Of a DNA stretch of 64,000 nt, positions 8,791 to 18,322 are shown piece after piece. A program made the translations under genes and the position numbers. How positions within the stretch are numbered: the stretch's first letter is position 1; each line of letters opens with the position of its first letter. The notes under the pieces were generated by a model that worked only from the letters and a program-made list of their open reading frames with translations, ran no database searches and was not told the DNA's origin. Source of the DNA: Stieleria tagensis (lineage in GTDB: Bacteria > Planctomycetota > Planctomycetia > Pirellulales > Pirellulaceae); contig NZ_JAMYFE010000086.1 of the NCBI RefSeq assembly GCF_024129865.1, forward strand, positions 62,001 through 126,000, written 5' to 3'.

Positions 8791-10503
8791 ATGAATGCGC
8801 ACCCTACGAACACCGCTGCGAAATCCAACCGCGACGATCTGCGACGTGTCACCGCGAACGTGTCGATCGGTCAGTATCTGATTCAGCGTTTGCAGGACTA
8901 TGGGATCGGCCACATGTTTGGCATCCCCGGTGACTATGTGCTGTCTCTGTACAGCGAATTGGAAAAAAGCCCGATCGAAATGATCGGTTGCACGCGAGAA
9001 GATTGCGCCGGGTTTGCCGCCGACGCCTACGCGCGGTTGAACGGAATGGGCGCGGTGTGTGTTACGTATTGCGTCGGCGGATTAAGTGTCTGTAACTCGA
9101 TCGCAGGTGCCTATGCGGAAAAATCACCGGTCGTGGTGGTCACCGGATCGCCGGGGTTGAAAGAACGCGCCAGCGGCGCGCTACTGCATCACATGGTCCG
9201 CGATTTCCGAACCCAGTACGAAGTGTTTGAAAAATTCACGATCGCCGGCAGCGAACTCTCCGACCCACTGACCGCGTTTTCGGAAATCGACCGCGTGCTC
9301 GATGCGTGCGATCGTTTTAAACGCCCGGTGTATTTGGAATTGCCACGCGACATGGTTCACGTCGTCCCCCCGATCGCCCATGGCTATCGTGGTTCGGTAT
9401 TCGAAAACGATCCCCAAGCCACTGTCGAAGCGATTGCCGAAACACGGCAGCGAATCGAATCGGCGACGAACCCCGTTATTTTGGCCGGCGTCGAACTGCA
9501 CCGGTTTGGATTGCAAGATGAATTATTGCGACTGGCCGAGACCGCCAATATTCCGATCGCAACGACGATGCTGGGCAAAAGTGTGATCAGCGAACGGCAC
9601 CCGTTGTTCATCGGTTTATACGAAGGTGCGTTGGGCGACCAAGCGGTCACACAGTTCGTTGAAAACAGCGACCTGACTTTGATGTTGGGCGCATTTTTGA
9701 GTGACATCAATCTGGGGATTTTTTCCGCCAACCTGGACCCCACGCGCTGTGTCTATGCAACCAGCGAAGCATTGCGGATTTCCCACCACCACTACCACAA
9801 CGTGGGGCTCAAGGAGTTCTTGCGTGGTTTGTGTGAATCGGGGCTGTCGAGGTCACAGCAAACGGTTCCCGATACATTGGTCCGAACAAAGTCGCAACAA
9901 ACCGTGGTCGAAGCCGCCAGCGATGACGGCTTGCGAACCAGTTGGATGATGGGCCGATTGAATCGCTTGATCGACGCGGACACCATTGTCATCGCCGATG
10001 TAGGTGATTCCCTGTTTGCCGCGACCGAACTGACAATCCACGAGCGCGGTGAATTCTTGAGCCCGGCTTATTACACATCGATGGGATTCAGTGTTCCCGC
10101 AGCTTTGGGCGCTGCAACGGCGCGTCCGGACCACCGCGTGGTTGCTCTGGTCGGTGACGGGGCATTTCAAATGACCGGCCAAGAACTCAGCACCCTGATC
10201 CGCTATGGACACAATCCGATCGTGATCGTGCTGGACAATCATGGTTACGGCACCGAGCGATTCCTGCACGCCGGCGAATGGGAATACAACGAAATCCAGC
10301 CTTGGGATTACGGGAAACTGCTGTCCGTTTATGGCGGCGGGCAAAGCCATTTGGTCGCCACCGAAACAGAGTTTCAAACCGCATTGGAAAGCGCATGGAA
10401 AACCCCCGATCAACCGCATTTGATTCATGCAAAACTGATCGAGGGTGATGGTAGCGTCACACTTAAGAAACTGGCCGCCCGAATGGGCGAAAGCGTCGGC
10501 TAA
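8791..10503 (+). CDS. Thiamine-diphosphate-dependent 2-oxo acid decarboxylase (pyruvate/indolepyruvate decarboxylase family)
   Basis: About 570 residues, the usual length for this family. N-terminal motifs: FGIPGDYVLSLYSELE, the catalytic Glu in TREDCAGFAADAYAR, and the paired His of decarboxylases in LLHHMVRD. The C-terminal thiamine-diphosphate motif is VGDGAFQMTGQE followed by the Mg-binding DNHGYG. The reaction would be non-oxidative decarboxylation of a 2-oxo acid to an aldehyde; the substrate (pyruvate, phenylpyruvate, indolepyruvate or branched-chain) is not predictable. The ATG at 8791 is chosen because upstream in-frame sequence overlaps the kinase gene and is not conserved-looking. 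It lies 85 bases after the kinase, possibly in the same unit. Confidence 0.85.
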   Translation: MNAHPTNTAAKSNRDDLRRVTANVSIGQYLIQRLQDYGIGHMFGIPGDYVLSLYSELEKSPIEMIGCTREDCAGFAADAYARLNGMGAVCVTYCVGGLSVCNSIAGAYAEKSPVVVVTGSPGLKERASGALLHHMVRDFRTQYEVFEKFTIAGSELSDPLTAFSEIDRVLDACDRFKRPVYLELPRDMVHVVPPIAHGYRGSVFENDPQATVEAIAETRQRIESATNPVILAGVELHRFGLQDELLRLAETANIPIATTMLGKSVISERHPLFIGLYEGALGDQAVTQFVENSDLTLMLGAFLSDINLGIFSANLDPTRCVYATSEALRISHHHYHNVGLKEFLRGLCESGLSRSQQTVPDTLVRTKSQQTVVEAASDDGLRTSWMMGRLNRLIDADTIVIADVGDSLFAATELTIHERGEFLSPAYYTSMGFSVPAALGAATARPDHRVVALVGDGAFQMTGQELSTLIRYGHNPIVIVLDNHGYGTERFLHAGEWEYNEIQPWDYGKLLSVYGGGQSHLVATETEFQTALESAWKTPDQPHLIHAKLIEGDGSVTLKKLAARMGESVG

Positions 10504-10553
10504 CGCTTGTTGGAACACTCACTGGCGGTGTATCCCGTAGCTGGGCCCGCCAG

Positions 10554-10573
10554 GGTTCAGTCGATCCTGAACC
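10554..10573. terminator. Inverted repeat between convergent genes, probable bidirectional terminator
   Basis: GGTTCAG (10554-10560) and CTGAACC (10567-10573) form a perfect 7-bp stem with a 6-base loop between the decarboxylase stop (10503) and the cytochrome stop (10577). On the + strand a short T-containing stretch follows; there is no long U-run, so efficiency is uncertain. The left arm is part of a 24-bp block (10537-10560) that recurs in inverted orientation in each unit of the tandem array at 45.9-46.6 kb. Confidence 0.45.
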
Positions 10574-10574
10574 G

Positions 10575-10949
10575 TTATTTATGGCTCTTGTGACAGTCTT
10601 TGCAGTTGGCGCCTTTTTTCAGCATCGCACCAGCATCGGGTTTTCCTTCGACCGCGGCTTTTCCGGCAGCGACCAACGGGGCAGTGAATTTCTTCCAACT
10701 CTCCGCATCACCCTTTTTGGGCTCATTCTTGGACAACGCGACCAACATTTCGTTCAGCTTCTTGGTCTCTTCTTCACTGGCCTCTCCGGCAGCAACCTTT
10801 TTCAGCAGCGGCCCTTTAAACGCATCTTTCATGATTTGCTTTGTCGCCAGCTTTTCCTTGTCGCCGTCTTCGTCGGCCGCCAATACCGGCAGACTGATCA
10901 GCGCGGTCGCAACCAAACAGGCCAATCCGTTGGTGATCTTCTTTCGCAT
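10575..10949 (-). CDS. Small secreted c-type cytochrome
   Basis: A 124-residue protein with a Sec signal peptide (MRKKITNGLACLVATALIS, cleavage likely after VLAA) and one haem-attachment motif CKDCH close to the C-terminus (NCKDCHKSHK). The mature part is helical and Lys-rich, which resembles class II (cytochrome c'-like) folds with the haem site at the end. It would be a periplasmic electron carrier or haem sensor. The ATG at 10949 is preferred over that at 10958 because a GAGAG ribosome-binding sequence sits 9 bases upstream of the former and directly abuts the latter. Confidence 0.75.
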   Translation of the reverse strand: MRKKITNGLACLVATALISLPVLAADEDGDKEKLATKQIMKDAFKGPLLKKVAAGEASEEETKKLNEMLVALSKNEPKKGDAESWKKFTAPLVAAGKAAVEGKPDAGAMLKKGANCKDCHKSHK

Positions 10950-11135
10950 CGTTGTCATCTCTCTCAAGAATAGGTTTTTAAAACAAAAACGGTCCCGTGC
11001 GCTCCACCAGACACCAGGTAGATATAGATGATGGTCGGTCCATCCGCCACATTTCCCGCCGGATGTTGACAAAAATGGCAAACTTATTGTCTCTGGATTC
11101 CTGCCCAACACTCTCCAACCCCTGGCAACACCAAC

Positions 11136-11417
11136 ATGCCCGATCAAATCAGCAGCAATCAACGCGGTCAGATTCTGGACCTCTTGGCGAAGGGGCAAAA
11201 ATTGCAGGCGGTAAAACTCTATCGCGAGTGGATGGGCTGCAAATTGATTGACGCAAAAAATGCGGTGGAGGCGATGGAAAATCAACCTGCCACGGATCAC
11301 GTGTCGGCACCCGATCAAGGCCCGAAAAACACGTCCAGCGTCGACAGCGTTCGATCAGGTTGCTTTTCCGTGCTGTTGATCGCCGTTGGCAGTGTCACGT
11401 ACTTGCTGTGGCAATAA
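11136..11417 (+). CDS. Small protein with ribosomal L7/L12 C-terminal-like domain and a membrane anchor
   Basis: A 93-residue protein. Residues 6-47 (QRGQILDLLAKGQKLQAVKL, then YREWMGCKLIDAKNAVEAM) follow the helix pattern of the ribosomal L7/L12 C-terminal domain, in which GxKxxAVKLxRExTGxxLxEAKxxVE is typical. A linker follows, then one hydrophobic segment (about 75-92) at the C-terminus. Such L7/L12-C-like proteins occur as small stand-alone proteins in several bacteria; no function is established here. It is transcribed towards clpC and ends just before the clpC terminator. Confidence 0.6.
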   Translation: MPDQISSNQRGQILDLLAKGQKLQAVKLYREWMGCKLIDAKNAVEAMENQPATDHVSAPDQGPKNTSSVDSVRSGCFSVLLIAVGSVTYLLWQ

Positions 11418-11420
11418 AAC

Positions 11421-11449
11421 AACCCCGCCGGCATGGAACCGACGGGGTT
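11421..11449 (-). terminator. Intrinsic terminator of clpC
   Basis: AACCCCGCCGG (11421-11431) pairs with CCGACGGGGTT (11439-11449), an 11-bp stem with one mismatch or wobble and a 7-base loop. Read on the minus strand, the stem is followed by GTTTTATTG, a U-rich tail. It lies 38 bases beyond the clpC stop codon and directly after the stop of the convergent small gene. Confidence 0.75.
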
Positions 11450-11486
11450 GATATTGATGGTGATCGACTGGTCGCGAGAACGACGA

Positions 11487-14135
11487 TCAGCTTTCCGATT
11501 CTGAGTCGCCCTTGTCGGCGTCACCGATCGTCGCGCTCACCGGTTCCTCTTTGGCGCCGGCGTCACCACGGTTTTCACCATGGAACTCAAGCCGGACGAC
11601 CTTCACTTTCTTGCCGTCGGGATCGATCATCTTGCCTTCGTCGGTGACAGTCATGTCTTCTGGCTGGATCCGCTCGCTATCGGAATTCTCCAAGATCCCT
11701 TTGACCAGAATCGTGTCCTTGCCTTCGAACGCACCACGCAGGAGTTCTTCGCTGAGCGGATCTTCGATTCGTTGCTCGATCGCGCGACGCAATGGCCGAG
11801 CCCCGTAGTCCAAATCGGTTCCACGTCGAATCAAGAACTCTTTGGCTTCGTCCTGCAGGATCAACGACAGACCACGATCTTGCAAACGTTCGCGAACCTT
11901 TGACAATTCGAAATCGATCACGTCTTTCAAGTCTTCGCGGGTCAGGTGGCGGAAAATGATCGTGTCGTCCAATCGATTCAAGAACTCGGGACGGAACACA
12001 CGCTCAATCTGCTCCATCACGCGAACCTTCATCGATTCGTAACTGGCGTCATTGTCCGATTTTTGGAACCCGAATGCCGACTCGTTCTTGATCGCTTCGG
12101 CACCGGCATTGGTGGTCATGATCAAGATGGTGTTTCGGAAGTCGATGTTGCGTCCGAATGAATCGGTCAACCGGCCTTCTTCCATGACTTGCAACATCAT
12201 GTTGAAGACGTCCGGGTGAGCCTTTTCGATTTCGTCGAACAGCACGACCGCGTACGGACGACGGCGAATTTTCTCGGTCAATTGACCGCCTTCTTCGTAA
12301 CCGACGAATCCGGGAGGCGCACCGATCAATCGGCTGACGTTGTGTTTTTCCATGTACTCGCTCATGTCAATGTGCACGAGCGCATCGCTGTCGCCGAACA
12401 TGTATTCGGCAAGTGCTTTGGCCAACAACGTTTTACCGACACCGGTGGGTCCGGCGAAGATGAACGAACCGGTGGGTCGACGCGGATCTTTCAATCCACT
12501 GCGACTCCGGCGAACCGCTTTGGCAACCGCGGTGACGGCCAAATCTTGGCTGACAACACGCTTGTGCAATTCTTCTTCCATCTTCATCAAACGCAAGCTG
12601 TCTTCGGTCGACAGACGCGTCAATGGAATGCCGGTCATCTTGCTGACCACTTCGGCAATGACTTCTTCGTCAACGACGCCATCGGTTTGTTGACTTTTCT
12701 CACGCCAATCTTGCGTGATCTGGTCTTTCTTCTTGCGAAGCTTTTCCGCTTGATCACGCAGGTTCGCAGCCTTTTCAAAGTCTTGGTTGGCGACCGCGTC
12801 TTCCTTCTCTTTGTTCAGCTGTTCGACTTCTTCGTCGATTTCTTTCAAATCTGGTGGACGGGTCATGGTTCGCAATCGCACCCGCGCGCCGGCTTCATCG
12901 ATCACGTCGATGGCTTTGTCCGGCAAGCAACGTGCGGTGATGTAACGCTCACTCATCTCGACCGCTGCAACCACAGCGTCGTCGGTGATTTGAACACGGT
13001 GGTGTTCTTCGTAGCGTTCGCGCAACCCTTTCAAGATTGCGATCGTTTCGTCTTTGCTGGTCGGCTCGACGATGATCTCTTGGAAACGGCGCGCCAACGC
13101 GTTGTCTTTTTCGATGTACTTTCGGTACTCGTCCAACGTCGTCGCACCGATGCATTGGATCTCACCACGAGCCAAGGCGGGCTTGAGCACGTTGGCGGCA
13201 TCGATCGCACCCTCGGCACCACCGGCACCCACCAAGGTGTGCAATTCGTCGATGAACAAGATGGTGTTCTTCACACGACGGACTTCGGTCATCACCGCTT
13301 TGATGCGTTCTTCGAACTGACCGCGGTATTTGGTACCGGCGACCATCATCGCCAAGTCCAACACGACGATTCGCTTTTCGGCCAGAATCTCGGGGACTTC
13401 GCCTTCGATGACTTTCTGTGCGAACCCTTCGACGATGGCGGTCTTACCGACACCGGCTTCACCCAGTAGCACCGGGTTGTTCTTGGTTCGACGGCAGAGA
13501 ATTTGAATGGCACGCTCGATTTCACGAGCACGACCGATCACCGGATCCAGTTCGCCTTTGCGAGCCAGTTCGGTCAGGTCACGGCCAAAACTGTCCAGTG
13601 CCGGTGTCTTGCTCTTGCCGCTCTTGCCAGACGTGCCGCTACTGCTGCCTTCTTCGCTGCCACGTCCACCACGCTCGCCAACTTCGGCGCCGTCGAGACC
13701 GTGACCGAGTAGGTTAAGGACTTCCTCGCGGACGTCTTCCAGTTTCAATCCCAAGTTCATCAAGACTTGAGCCGCGACGCCTTCTTGTTCACGCAGCAAG
13801 CCCAACAGGATGTGCTCGGTACCCACATAGCTATGGTTCAGGTTACGAGCTTCCTCCATCGAATACTCGATGACCTTCTTGGCCCGTGGGGTCTGTGGCA
13901 GTTTGCCCACCGTGACCATTTCCGGTCCGCTTTGAACAAGCTTTTCGACTTCCAGCCGGATCTTTCGCAGATCGACGTCCAAGTTCTTCAGCACGTTGGC
14001 CGCGACGCCGCTGCCCTCTTTCACCAGCCCCAGCAAGATGTGCTCGGTGCCGATGTATTCGTGGTTGAAACGCTGCGCCTCTTGATTGGCCAATTGCATG
14101 ACCTTGCGAGCGCGATCGGTAAATCGTTCGTACAT
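11487..14135 (-). CDS. clpC: ATP-dependent Clp protease ATP-binding subunit ClpC
   Basis: An 882-residue class I HSP100 unfoldase. The N-domain has two Clp-N repeats (about 1-145). AAA1: Walker A GEAGVGKT and Walker [15 protein letters not shown] motif (about 425-465, [20 protein letters not shown]) between the rings separates ClpC from ClpA and ClpB. AAA2: Walker A GPTGVGKT, Walker [14 protein letters not shown], then the D2-small domain. It unfolds substrates and feeds them to ClpP in the cytoplasm; no clpP is in the window. The gene stands alone between convergent and divergent neighbours, has its own terminator, and has a small dyad upstream that might be regulatory. Confidence 0.97.
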   Translation of the reverse strand: MYERFTDRARKVMQLANQEAQRFNHEYIGTEHILLGLVKEGSGVAANVLKNLDVDLRKIRLEVEKLVQSGPEMVTVGKLPQTPRAKKVIEYSMEEARNLNHSYVGTEHILLGLLREQEGVAAQVLMNLGLKLEDVREEVLNLLGHGLDGAEVGERGGRGSEEGSSSGTSGKSGKSKTPALDSFGRDLTELARKGELDPVIGRAREIERAIQILCRRTKNNPVLLGEAGVGKTAIVEGFAQKVIEGEVPEILAEKRIVVLDLAMMVAGTKYRGQFEERIKAVMTEVRRVKNTILFIDELHTLVGAGGAEGAIDAANVLKPALARGEIQCIGATTLDEYRKYIEKDNALARRFQEIIVEPTSKDETIAILKGLRERYEEHHRVQITDDAVVAAVEMSERYITARCLPDKAIDVIDEAGARVRLRTMTRPPDLKEIDEEVEQLNKEKEDAVANQDFEKAANLRDQAEKLRKKKDQITQDWREKSQQTDGVVDEEVIAEVVSKMTGIPLTRLSTEDSLRLMKMEEELHKRVVSQDLAVTAVAKAVRRSRSGLKDPRRPTGSFIFAGPTGVGKTLLAKALAEYMFGDSDALVHIDMSEYMEKHNVSRLIGAPPGFVGYEEGGQLTEKIRRRPYAVVLFDEIEKAHPDVFNMMLQVMEEGRLTDSFGRNIDFRNTILIMTTNAGAEAIKNESAFGFQKSDNDASYESMKVRVMEQIERVFRPEFLNRLDDTIIFRHLTREDLKDVIDFELSKVRERLQDRGLSLILQDEAKEFLIRRGTDLDYGARPLRRAIEQRIEDPLSEELLRGAFEGKDTILVKGILENSDSERIQPEDMTVTDEGKMIDPDGKKVKVVRLEFHGENRGDAGAKEEPVSATIGDADKGDSESES

Positions 14136-14245
14136 TTGTTAGTCTCGTTACCCGGCGTGTGTTCCCTGACGCAATCCAACGGGCACTGCGAAAGGGTTGG
14201 TTCGTTCAACACCGTCGAAACGGTCTTGCGATTCTTAAAATTCAA

Positions 14246-14264
14246 ATGACAGCGGGACTGTCAT
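14246..14264. promoter_or_regulatory. Dyad in the clpC upstream region
   Basis: ATGACAG (14246-14252) and CTGTCAT (14258-14264) form a perfect inverted repeat with a 5-base centre, about 110 bases upstream of the clpC start. It could be an operator or a 5'-UTR hairpin. No CIRCE element (TTAGCACTC type) is present. The rest of 14136-14645 (about 510 bases) contains no gene that I can support. Confidence 0.3.
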
Positions 14265-14645
14265 CTTGGCGAGTCATTCGTTTCCGTTCCTCGTCCATCC
14301 CATAACAGCAAACCGTACGCCATATCAAGCGAATTCGGGAATGCGTCCCCACCTGAGGCGCTGGTGGAGATGAGATGCCCGGCGGTCAACCGGCTGATCT
14401 TGATTCTATCGGTTTTACAAATTTTGGGGGATAGGAGTGACAGCGAAACAATCCCTCAATCGACACAATAATGAACGCGATTGGCTGTCGAAAAAAATGT
14501 TTTGCGAGCAACCGCGAGGGCTCGTCACGTTGTTCCCGCCCCCCCTCACTGGCATGTCAAACCGGCAACGGAAAAGGTTGCATTTTTTACTAGCGTGAGA
14601 TTCCGGGGTCGAAACCCATCCGCCCCTGCCCCCCAATCAATGGTG

Positions 14646-15284
14646 CTAGGCCGCTGTCAAATCGGCAGCATCGCCGCCGGCATCCGCTGCCGGTGGCTGG
14701 GTCGATGAATCCGGCGAAGGTTCTGAATCGTCATCCTCCGCTTCCTCATGCTCATCGTCGGGATGCGAAAATTGCTCGATTCGCGCCCGTTCGGCCTCGA
14801 TTTCGATTTCCCACGCGGCAGCGACTTCCAGTCGTTCCAGTTCGCTAATCAGCGACTCCGCATGCTCCCATCGCCCTGTATGACGGTAGACGCCTGACAA
14901 CAGCAACAGTGACGGCGGATCTCGCGGTTCGATCGCCAAAATGCCTAGCAACAGCCGCTCACAATTCGGCCAATCCGCCTGTAAATACGCTTGATGCGCC
15001 TCGTCAAAGCGGTCCGGTTGGTCGGTCACCGCACGCGGAGACAACAGTTCCGGCAACTCACGCACGCTTTTGACGCTCCAGCAGACCCACAGGATCGCGC
15101 CCACCCACCATGCCGAGCGGACCAACAACGGATCCAACCAGGTCGGGTACAAATATTTCAGTACCAACAATGAGTTTAGACCGATAGCGAACCCGATCGC
15201 CAACGGTAGCGCCGACAATCGGCCTCGCCACCAAAGCTCGCTAAGCCCTGGCCAAAGGCAGGTCAGATAGATGCGGATGTCCAT
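14646..15284 (-). CDS. Membrane protein with TPR-like domain, function unknown
   Basis: A 212-residue protein when started at ATG 15284. Upstream in-frame codons run into the RNase P RNA gene and are not coding-like. The N-terminal third has two hydrophobic segments (about residues 26-50 and 60-80). A helical TPR-like stretch follows (about 100-170, AYLQADWPNCERLLLGIL then LLLLSGVYRHTGRWEHAESL), then a low-complexity acidic tail rich in E, D, S and P. It may scaffold partners at the membrane. No catalytic motif is seen. Confidence 0.65.
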   Translation of the reverse strand: MDIRIYLTCLWPGLSELWWRGRLSALPLAIGFAIGLNSLLVLKYLYPTWLDPLLVRSAWWVGAILWVCWSVKSVRELPELLSPRAVTDQPDRFDEAHQAYLQADWPNCERLLLGILAIEPRDPPSLLLLSGVYRHTGRWEHAESLISELERLEVAAAWEIEIEAERARIEQFSHPDDEHEEAEDDDSEPSPDSSTQPPAADAGGDAADLTAA

Positions 15285-15416
15285 GAACCACTCAAAGTGT
15301 TTGGCTCTGGGTTTAGGACATTGCCCCGCCGCAACGCAATGGGAATCAGCGGTTGGAGCCTGTCCGGAGTGCAGGCGCGCTCTTAAGTCCGTCCGACTGG
15401 TGAGTTGGCAAAAGAC

Positions 15417-15825
<409 letters not shown>

Positions 15826-15892
15826 ATCGCGTAACATGATCGATTTGGACGGGGGCAGCAAGGTTCGCGAAAAGCAATGCAAACCGAAGCCC

Positions 15893-17014
15893 CTATTTGC
15901 CCGCAACATATTCCAACTGGATCTCGGTCTGCGGCAATGAGGACTGCAATTGCTTGACCCCATCAGCGGTAACCGCCGTCCGCGTCACAATCAGCTTCTG
16001 CAGTTTTTCAAGGTCGGCCAATGATGGCAGCCCTGCGTCGGTGACCGCGGTCGAACCAAGATGCAAAAACGTGAGCCCTTGGAATCGGCTGATCGTTGCC
16101 AACGATGCGTCGGTCAAGGGCGTCTTGTCGACATTCAACCACTGTAGCGGTGGCTCGCCGGGCAGCTGCTCGGCCGCCAGGTCCCAGCCCGCATCCCCGA
16201 TCGCGGTGCTGTAAAGATTCAGCTTGGTCAATTTGCCAATCCCCAACATCACCGGCAAGGCTTTGTCGCTGATCCCCGGGCAATCGCTGACATCCAACTC
16301 CACCAGGCCCGACAGACCCGCCAATTGAGTCACTCCCGCATCACCGATCGCTGTCGACGCCACCCGCAGTTTAGACAACTGGGAAAACGAGCCGATCGTC
16401 GACGCCGAGGCGTCGGTGATCTTTGTCCCCGCCAAATATAACTCTCGCAGTTCAGTCAGCTTCGCGATCGATTTCAGTCCCTTGTCGGAGATCGGCAGGA
16501 AATCGAGTGCGATGACCTTGAGCGTTTTTAATGCACTCAGCTTTTCCAGCCCCACATCGGTGACTTGGGTGACGCCATCACTGCCGGAAAACTTGATCGA
16601 TTTCAAATGCCCCAGATCCGTCAACGTCGCCAGCCCCAAGTCAGTGACCCCACAGCCGCGTAGATCCAGGTTTTCCAGGCTGCTGATCCGCCCCACGTTT
16701 TTTAACTCGGCATCGGTCAATGCAGTGCCAGAGAGCAAAACGCTGCGCAGCTTTGGTAACTTAGGTAGTTGTGACAAGACTTCCAGTGACGGACTTTCGC
16801 GAAGATCGACTTCAATGATCGCCCCATCGCCGTCACGGCGCACCTTGGCCGCCGATTCAATCGCCGCATCCAGCGACTCTCCGTCGAGTGACTCGTCGGC
16901 CGACGCGCGGGCCTGCGACGACTCGACCGGTGCATTGACCGCGACTTCTGACGTGCATCCCGCCAGCAACGACAAGCCGAATAGTGCGAACAAAAACCGA
17001 TCAAAGCGTTTCAC
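15893..17014 (-). CDS. Leucine-rich-repeat lipoprotein
   Basis: A 373-residue protein with a lipoprotein signal peptide: MKRFDRFLFALFGLSLLAGC, the Cys at residue 20 being the lipidation site. From about residue 65 to the C-terminus there are roughly a dozen leucine-rich repeats of about 24 residues, each with the LTxxxLxxLxxLxxLxxLxLxxT pattern ending in TDAGL or TDASL. This is the cysteine-containing, plant-like type of LRR common in planctomycetes. It would be a membrane-anchored binding protein facing the periplasm; the ligand is unknown. Confidence 0.85.
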   Translation of the reverse strand: MKRFDRFLFALFGLSLLAGCTSEVAVNAPVESSQARASADESLDGESLDAAIESAAKVRRDGDGAIIEVDLRESPSLEVLSQLPKLPKLRSVLLSGTALTDAELKNVGRISSLENLDLRGCGVTDLGLATLTDLGHLKSIKFSGSDGVTQVTDVGLEKLSALKTLKVIALDFLPISDKGLKSIAKLTELRELYLAGTKITDASASTIGSFSQLSKLRVASTAIGDAGVTQLAGLSGLVELDVSDCPGISDKALPVMLGIGKLTKLNLYSTAIGDAGWDLAAEQLPGEPPLQWLNVDKTPLTDASLATISRFQGLTFLHLGSTAVTDAGLPSLADLEKLQKLIVTRTAVTADGVKQLQSSLPQTEIQLEYVAGK

Positions 17015-17100
17015 GAATCAATTTCCCAAAAGATGGACGGCACAGTGGACGAAGTTAACGTCAGTCTAACGTTCTGGGCGGCGACGGTGTCGCAGCGAAA

Positions 17101-17679
17101 ATGCCCCCACCATGGATTGCGTTTTCCCCAATGAATCTACTGTTCCATTGTTCCGGCCACTGCGATGACGGCGATTGCGCCAACGGGTCGCTGGATCACG
17201 ACGCAGTGGCTGCACAGTTTCACTCGCACTGCGACCGTCGAGACTGGCCACTCGCTGCGCCGCAATTCGACACCAACCCGGGACATCCATTGGCGGTACG
17301 ATTCGAATTGCCGCTGACCGAATCGGGATCGGACGATGAATCGTTGATCGTGATGATGCAGTTGATTCAATTGCTATGTGATCTATCGGACCAGTTCAAC
17401 CTGAACTGGCAGGTGGGCCATCAACTCGAACCGCAACTCGGTTCGATCCGCAACGGATGCCCCCAGTCGACTCTGATTACAGAACTGCAAACCTCGATCA
17501 TTGTCGGTCGCTCACTCGCAGCGGTGATCGTCGATGACGAATGGGTCGATGGGGAATTCGCAAGCGATCAACCGGCCGATCCAACTGCGTCCGCATCGTT
17601 CTCGGATGACCAAGCATGGCATGATCTGCTGCAACCGCCAGAGGCGTTCGCACGATTCCCAGAGTGGGAAGAAGAATAA
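17101..17679 (+). CDS. Hypothetical acidic protein
   Basis: I do not recognise this protein of 192 residues (182 if ATG 17131 is used; neither start has a strong ribosome-binding site). It is acidic, with a His/Cys-containing start (HCSGHCDDGDC, about residues 16-26 from 17101), a central predicted alpha/beta part (LIVMMQLIQLLCDLSDQFNL) and an acidic C-terminus (FPEWEEE). The central segment reads like a small ferredoxin-like or PII-like alpha/beta fold, but this is only an impression. It is divergent from the LRR lipoprotein gene. Confidence 0.55.
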   Translation: MPPPWIAFSPMNLLFHCSGHCDDGDCANGSLDHDAVAAQFHSHCDRRDWPLAAPQFDTNPGHPLAVRFELPLTESGSDDESLIVMMQLIQLLCDLSDQFNLNWQVGHQLEPQLGSIRNGCPQSTLITELQTSIIVGRSLAAVIVDDEWVDGEFASDQPADPTASASFSDDQAWHDLLQPPEAFARFPEWEEE

Positions 17680-17743
17680 AAAAGCCCCCGGTCCAGTACG
17701 AGATCCTAGGGGGGCGGAGGATAACGCGCTTTGGGACCGGGAG
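17678..17743 (-). terminator. Rho-independent terminator on the minus strand
   Basis: CCCCCGGTCC (17685-17694) pairs with GGACCGGGAG (17734-17743): 10 bp on the minus strand including one U-G pair, with a nested ATCCT/AGGAT hairpin in the long loop. Read on the minus strand it is followed by six U (17683-17678). No annotated minus-strand gene ends here, so it implies an unassigned minus-strand transcript coming from about 17.95 kb or further upstream. Confidence 0.6.
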
Positions 17744-17943
17744 CCGGTGGATTGTTTTGGTTCCCCGCATTAATGCGAGAAACAAAGGTGGTCCGACAGG
17801 GTCGCCCGCTTCCTTGCCGGGACCTGCCGAACGCTCATGCCAGTGCCTTGCCGCCTTCATCGCCACGCTTGATTCGGTCCATCGAACAAGCAACAACGAT
17901 TCGTCCGCAGCAACTTGAAAGAACGGATATTTCGCTTTCAAGT
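17744..17943 (-). ncRNA. Candidate structured RNA of unknown class
   Basis: Upstream of the minus-strand terminator lie three further stems. Hairpin GUUUCUCGCA-UUAA-UGCGGGGAAC (17760-17783) has 10 bp with two G-U pairs. Stem GUUCGGCAGG with CCUGUCGGAC (17823-17832 and 17791-17800) has 10 bp with two G-U pairs, enclosing a CCCG/CGGG apical helix. Stem ACUUGAAAG with CUUUCAAGU (17935-17943 and 17913-17921) has 9 perfect bp. In the first two the wobble pairs become A-C mismatches if the + strand is read, which argues for a minus-strand RNA. The apex CAGGUCC...AAGGAAGC is reminiscent of the SRP RNA tip, but the AGCA motif and GGAA tetraloop are not exact. Class and 5' end are unresolved. Confidence 0.4.
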
Positions 17944-18322
17944 GCCAGTGCAGGATCTCGCCGGAAGCCACATCGTCATCACCGCGTCGCTGACCAAGGC
18001 CAAGCTCAACGGCGATGGCGGGAAGATACGCGCGCCCCTTTGCGGCGGTCAAGGCGGATCGAGCAAGCTGGCAAATTTTGTTTCTTGATCTGTTTTGCTA
18101 TCAATTCAAAAGTTGCTTCAACTAGGTGACGTATGTTACCGCTTGTAGTTGAGATACCAATTTTGTCGTTGCGCTCGATCGCTTGCATTGCGCTTGTTGG
18201 ATGTTCCACGACCGCGACAAAGCTGTATCGGTTCCACGATTTCATTCAGATTCGTGTAGGCAATTTCTTTGTGATGTGTGATATTTGAATAACGATCGCT
18301 TCCACGCCTCACGCAGAAAACA
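17944..18322. other. Gene-poor stretch, partly AT-rich
   Basis: About 380 bases with no gene I can support. From about 18,060 the composition becomes clearly more AT-rich. A short minus-strand open frame (18006-18245) encodes a fairly protein-like segment (RNDKIGISTTSGNIRHLVEA), and different frames on either side also read plausibly, so a decayed, frameshifted gene is possible. Confidence 0.35.

Noticed and set aside
12189-13469. Long + strand open frame of 426 codons
   Set aside because: It lies wholly antisense to clpC, whose protein is unmistakable. The frame is open only because of codon bias on the other strand.
14600-14620. tRNA T-arm-like sequence GGGGTCGAAACCC
   Set aside because: On neither strand does a T-loop with TTC spacing, acceptor stem or anticodon arm follow.
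17744-17943. Firm call of SRP RNA (ffs) or tmRNA
   Set aside because: The SRP-like tip lacks the AGCA motif and exact tetraloop, and no tRNA-like ends or tag reading frame for tmRNA are visible. Only a generic RNA candidate is reported.
17498-18052. Minus-strand open frame of 184 codons
   Set aside because: It runs through a terminator and into the gene on the opposite strand; no family likeness, start is TTG. Kept only as a possible decayed-gene remark.
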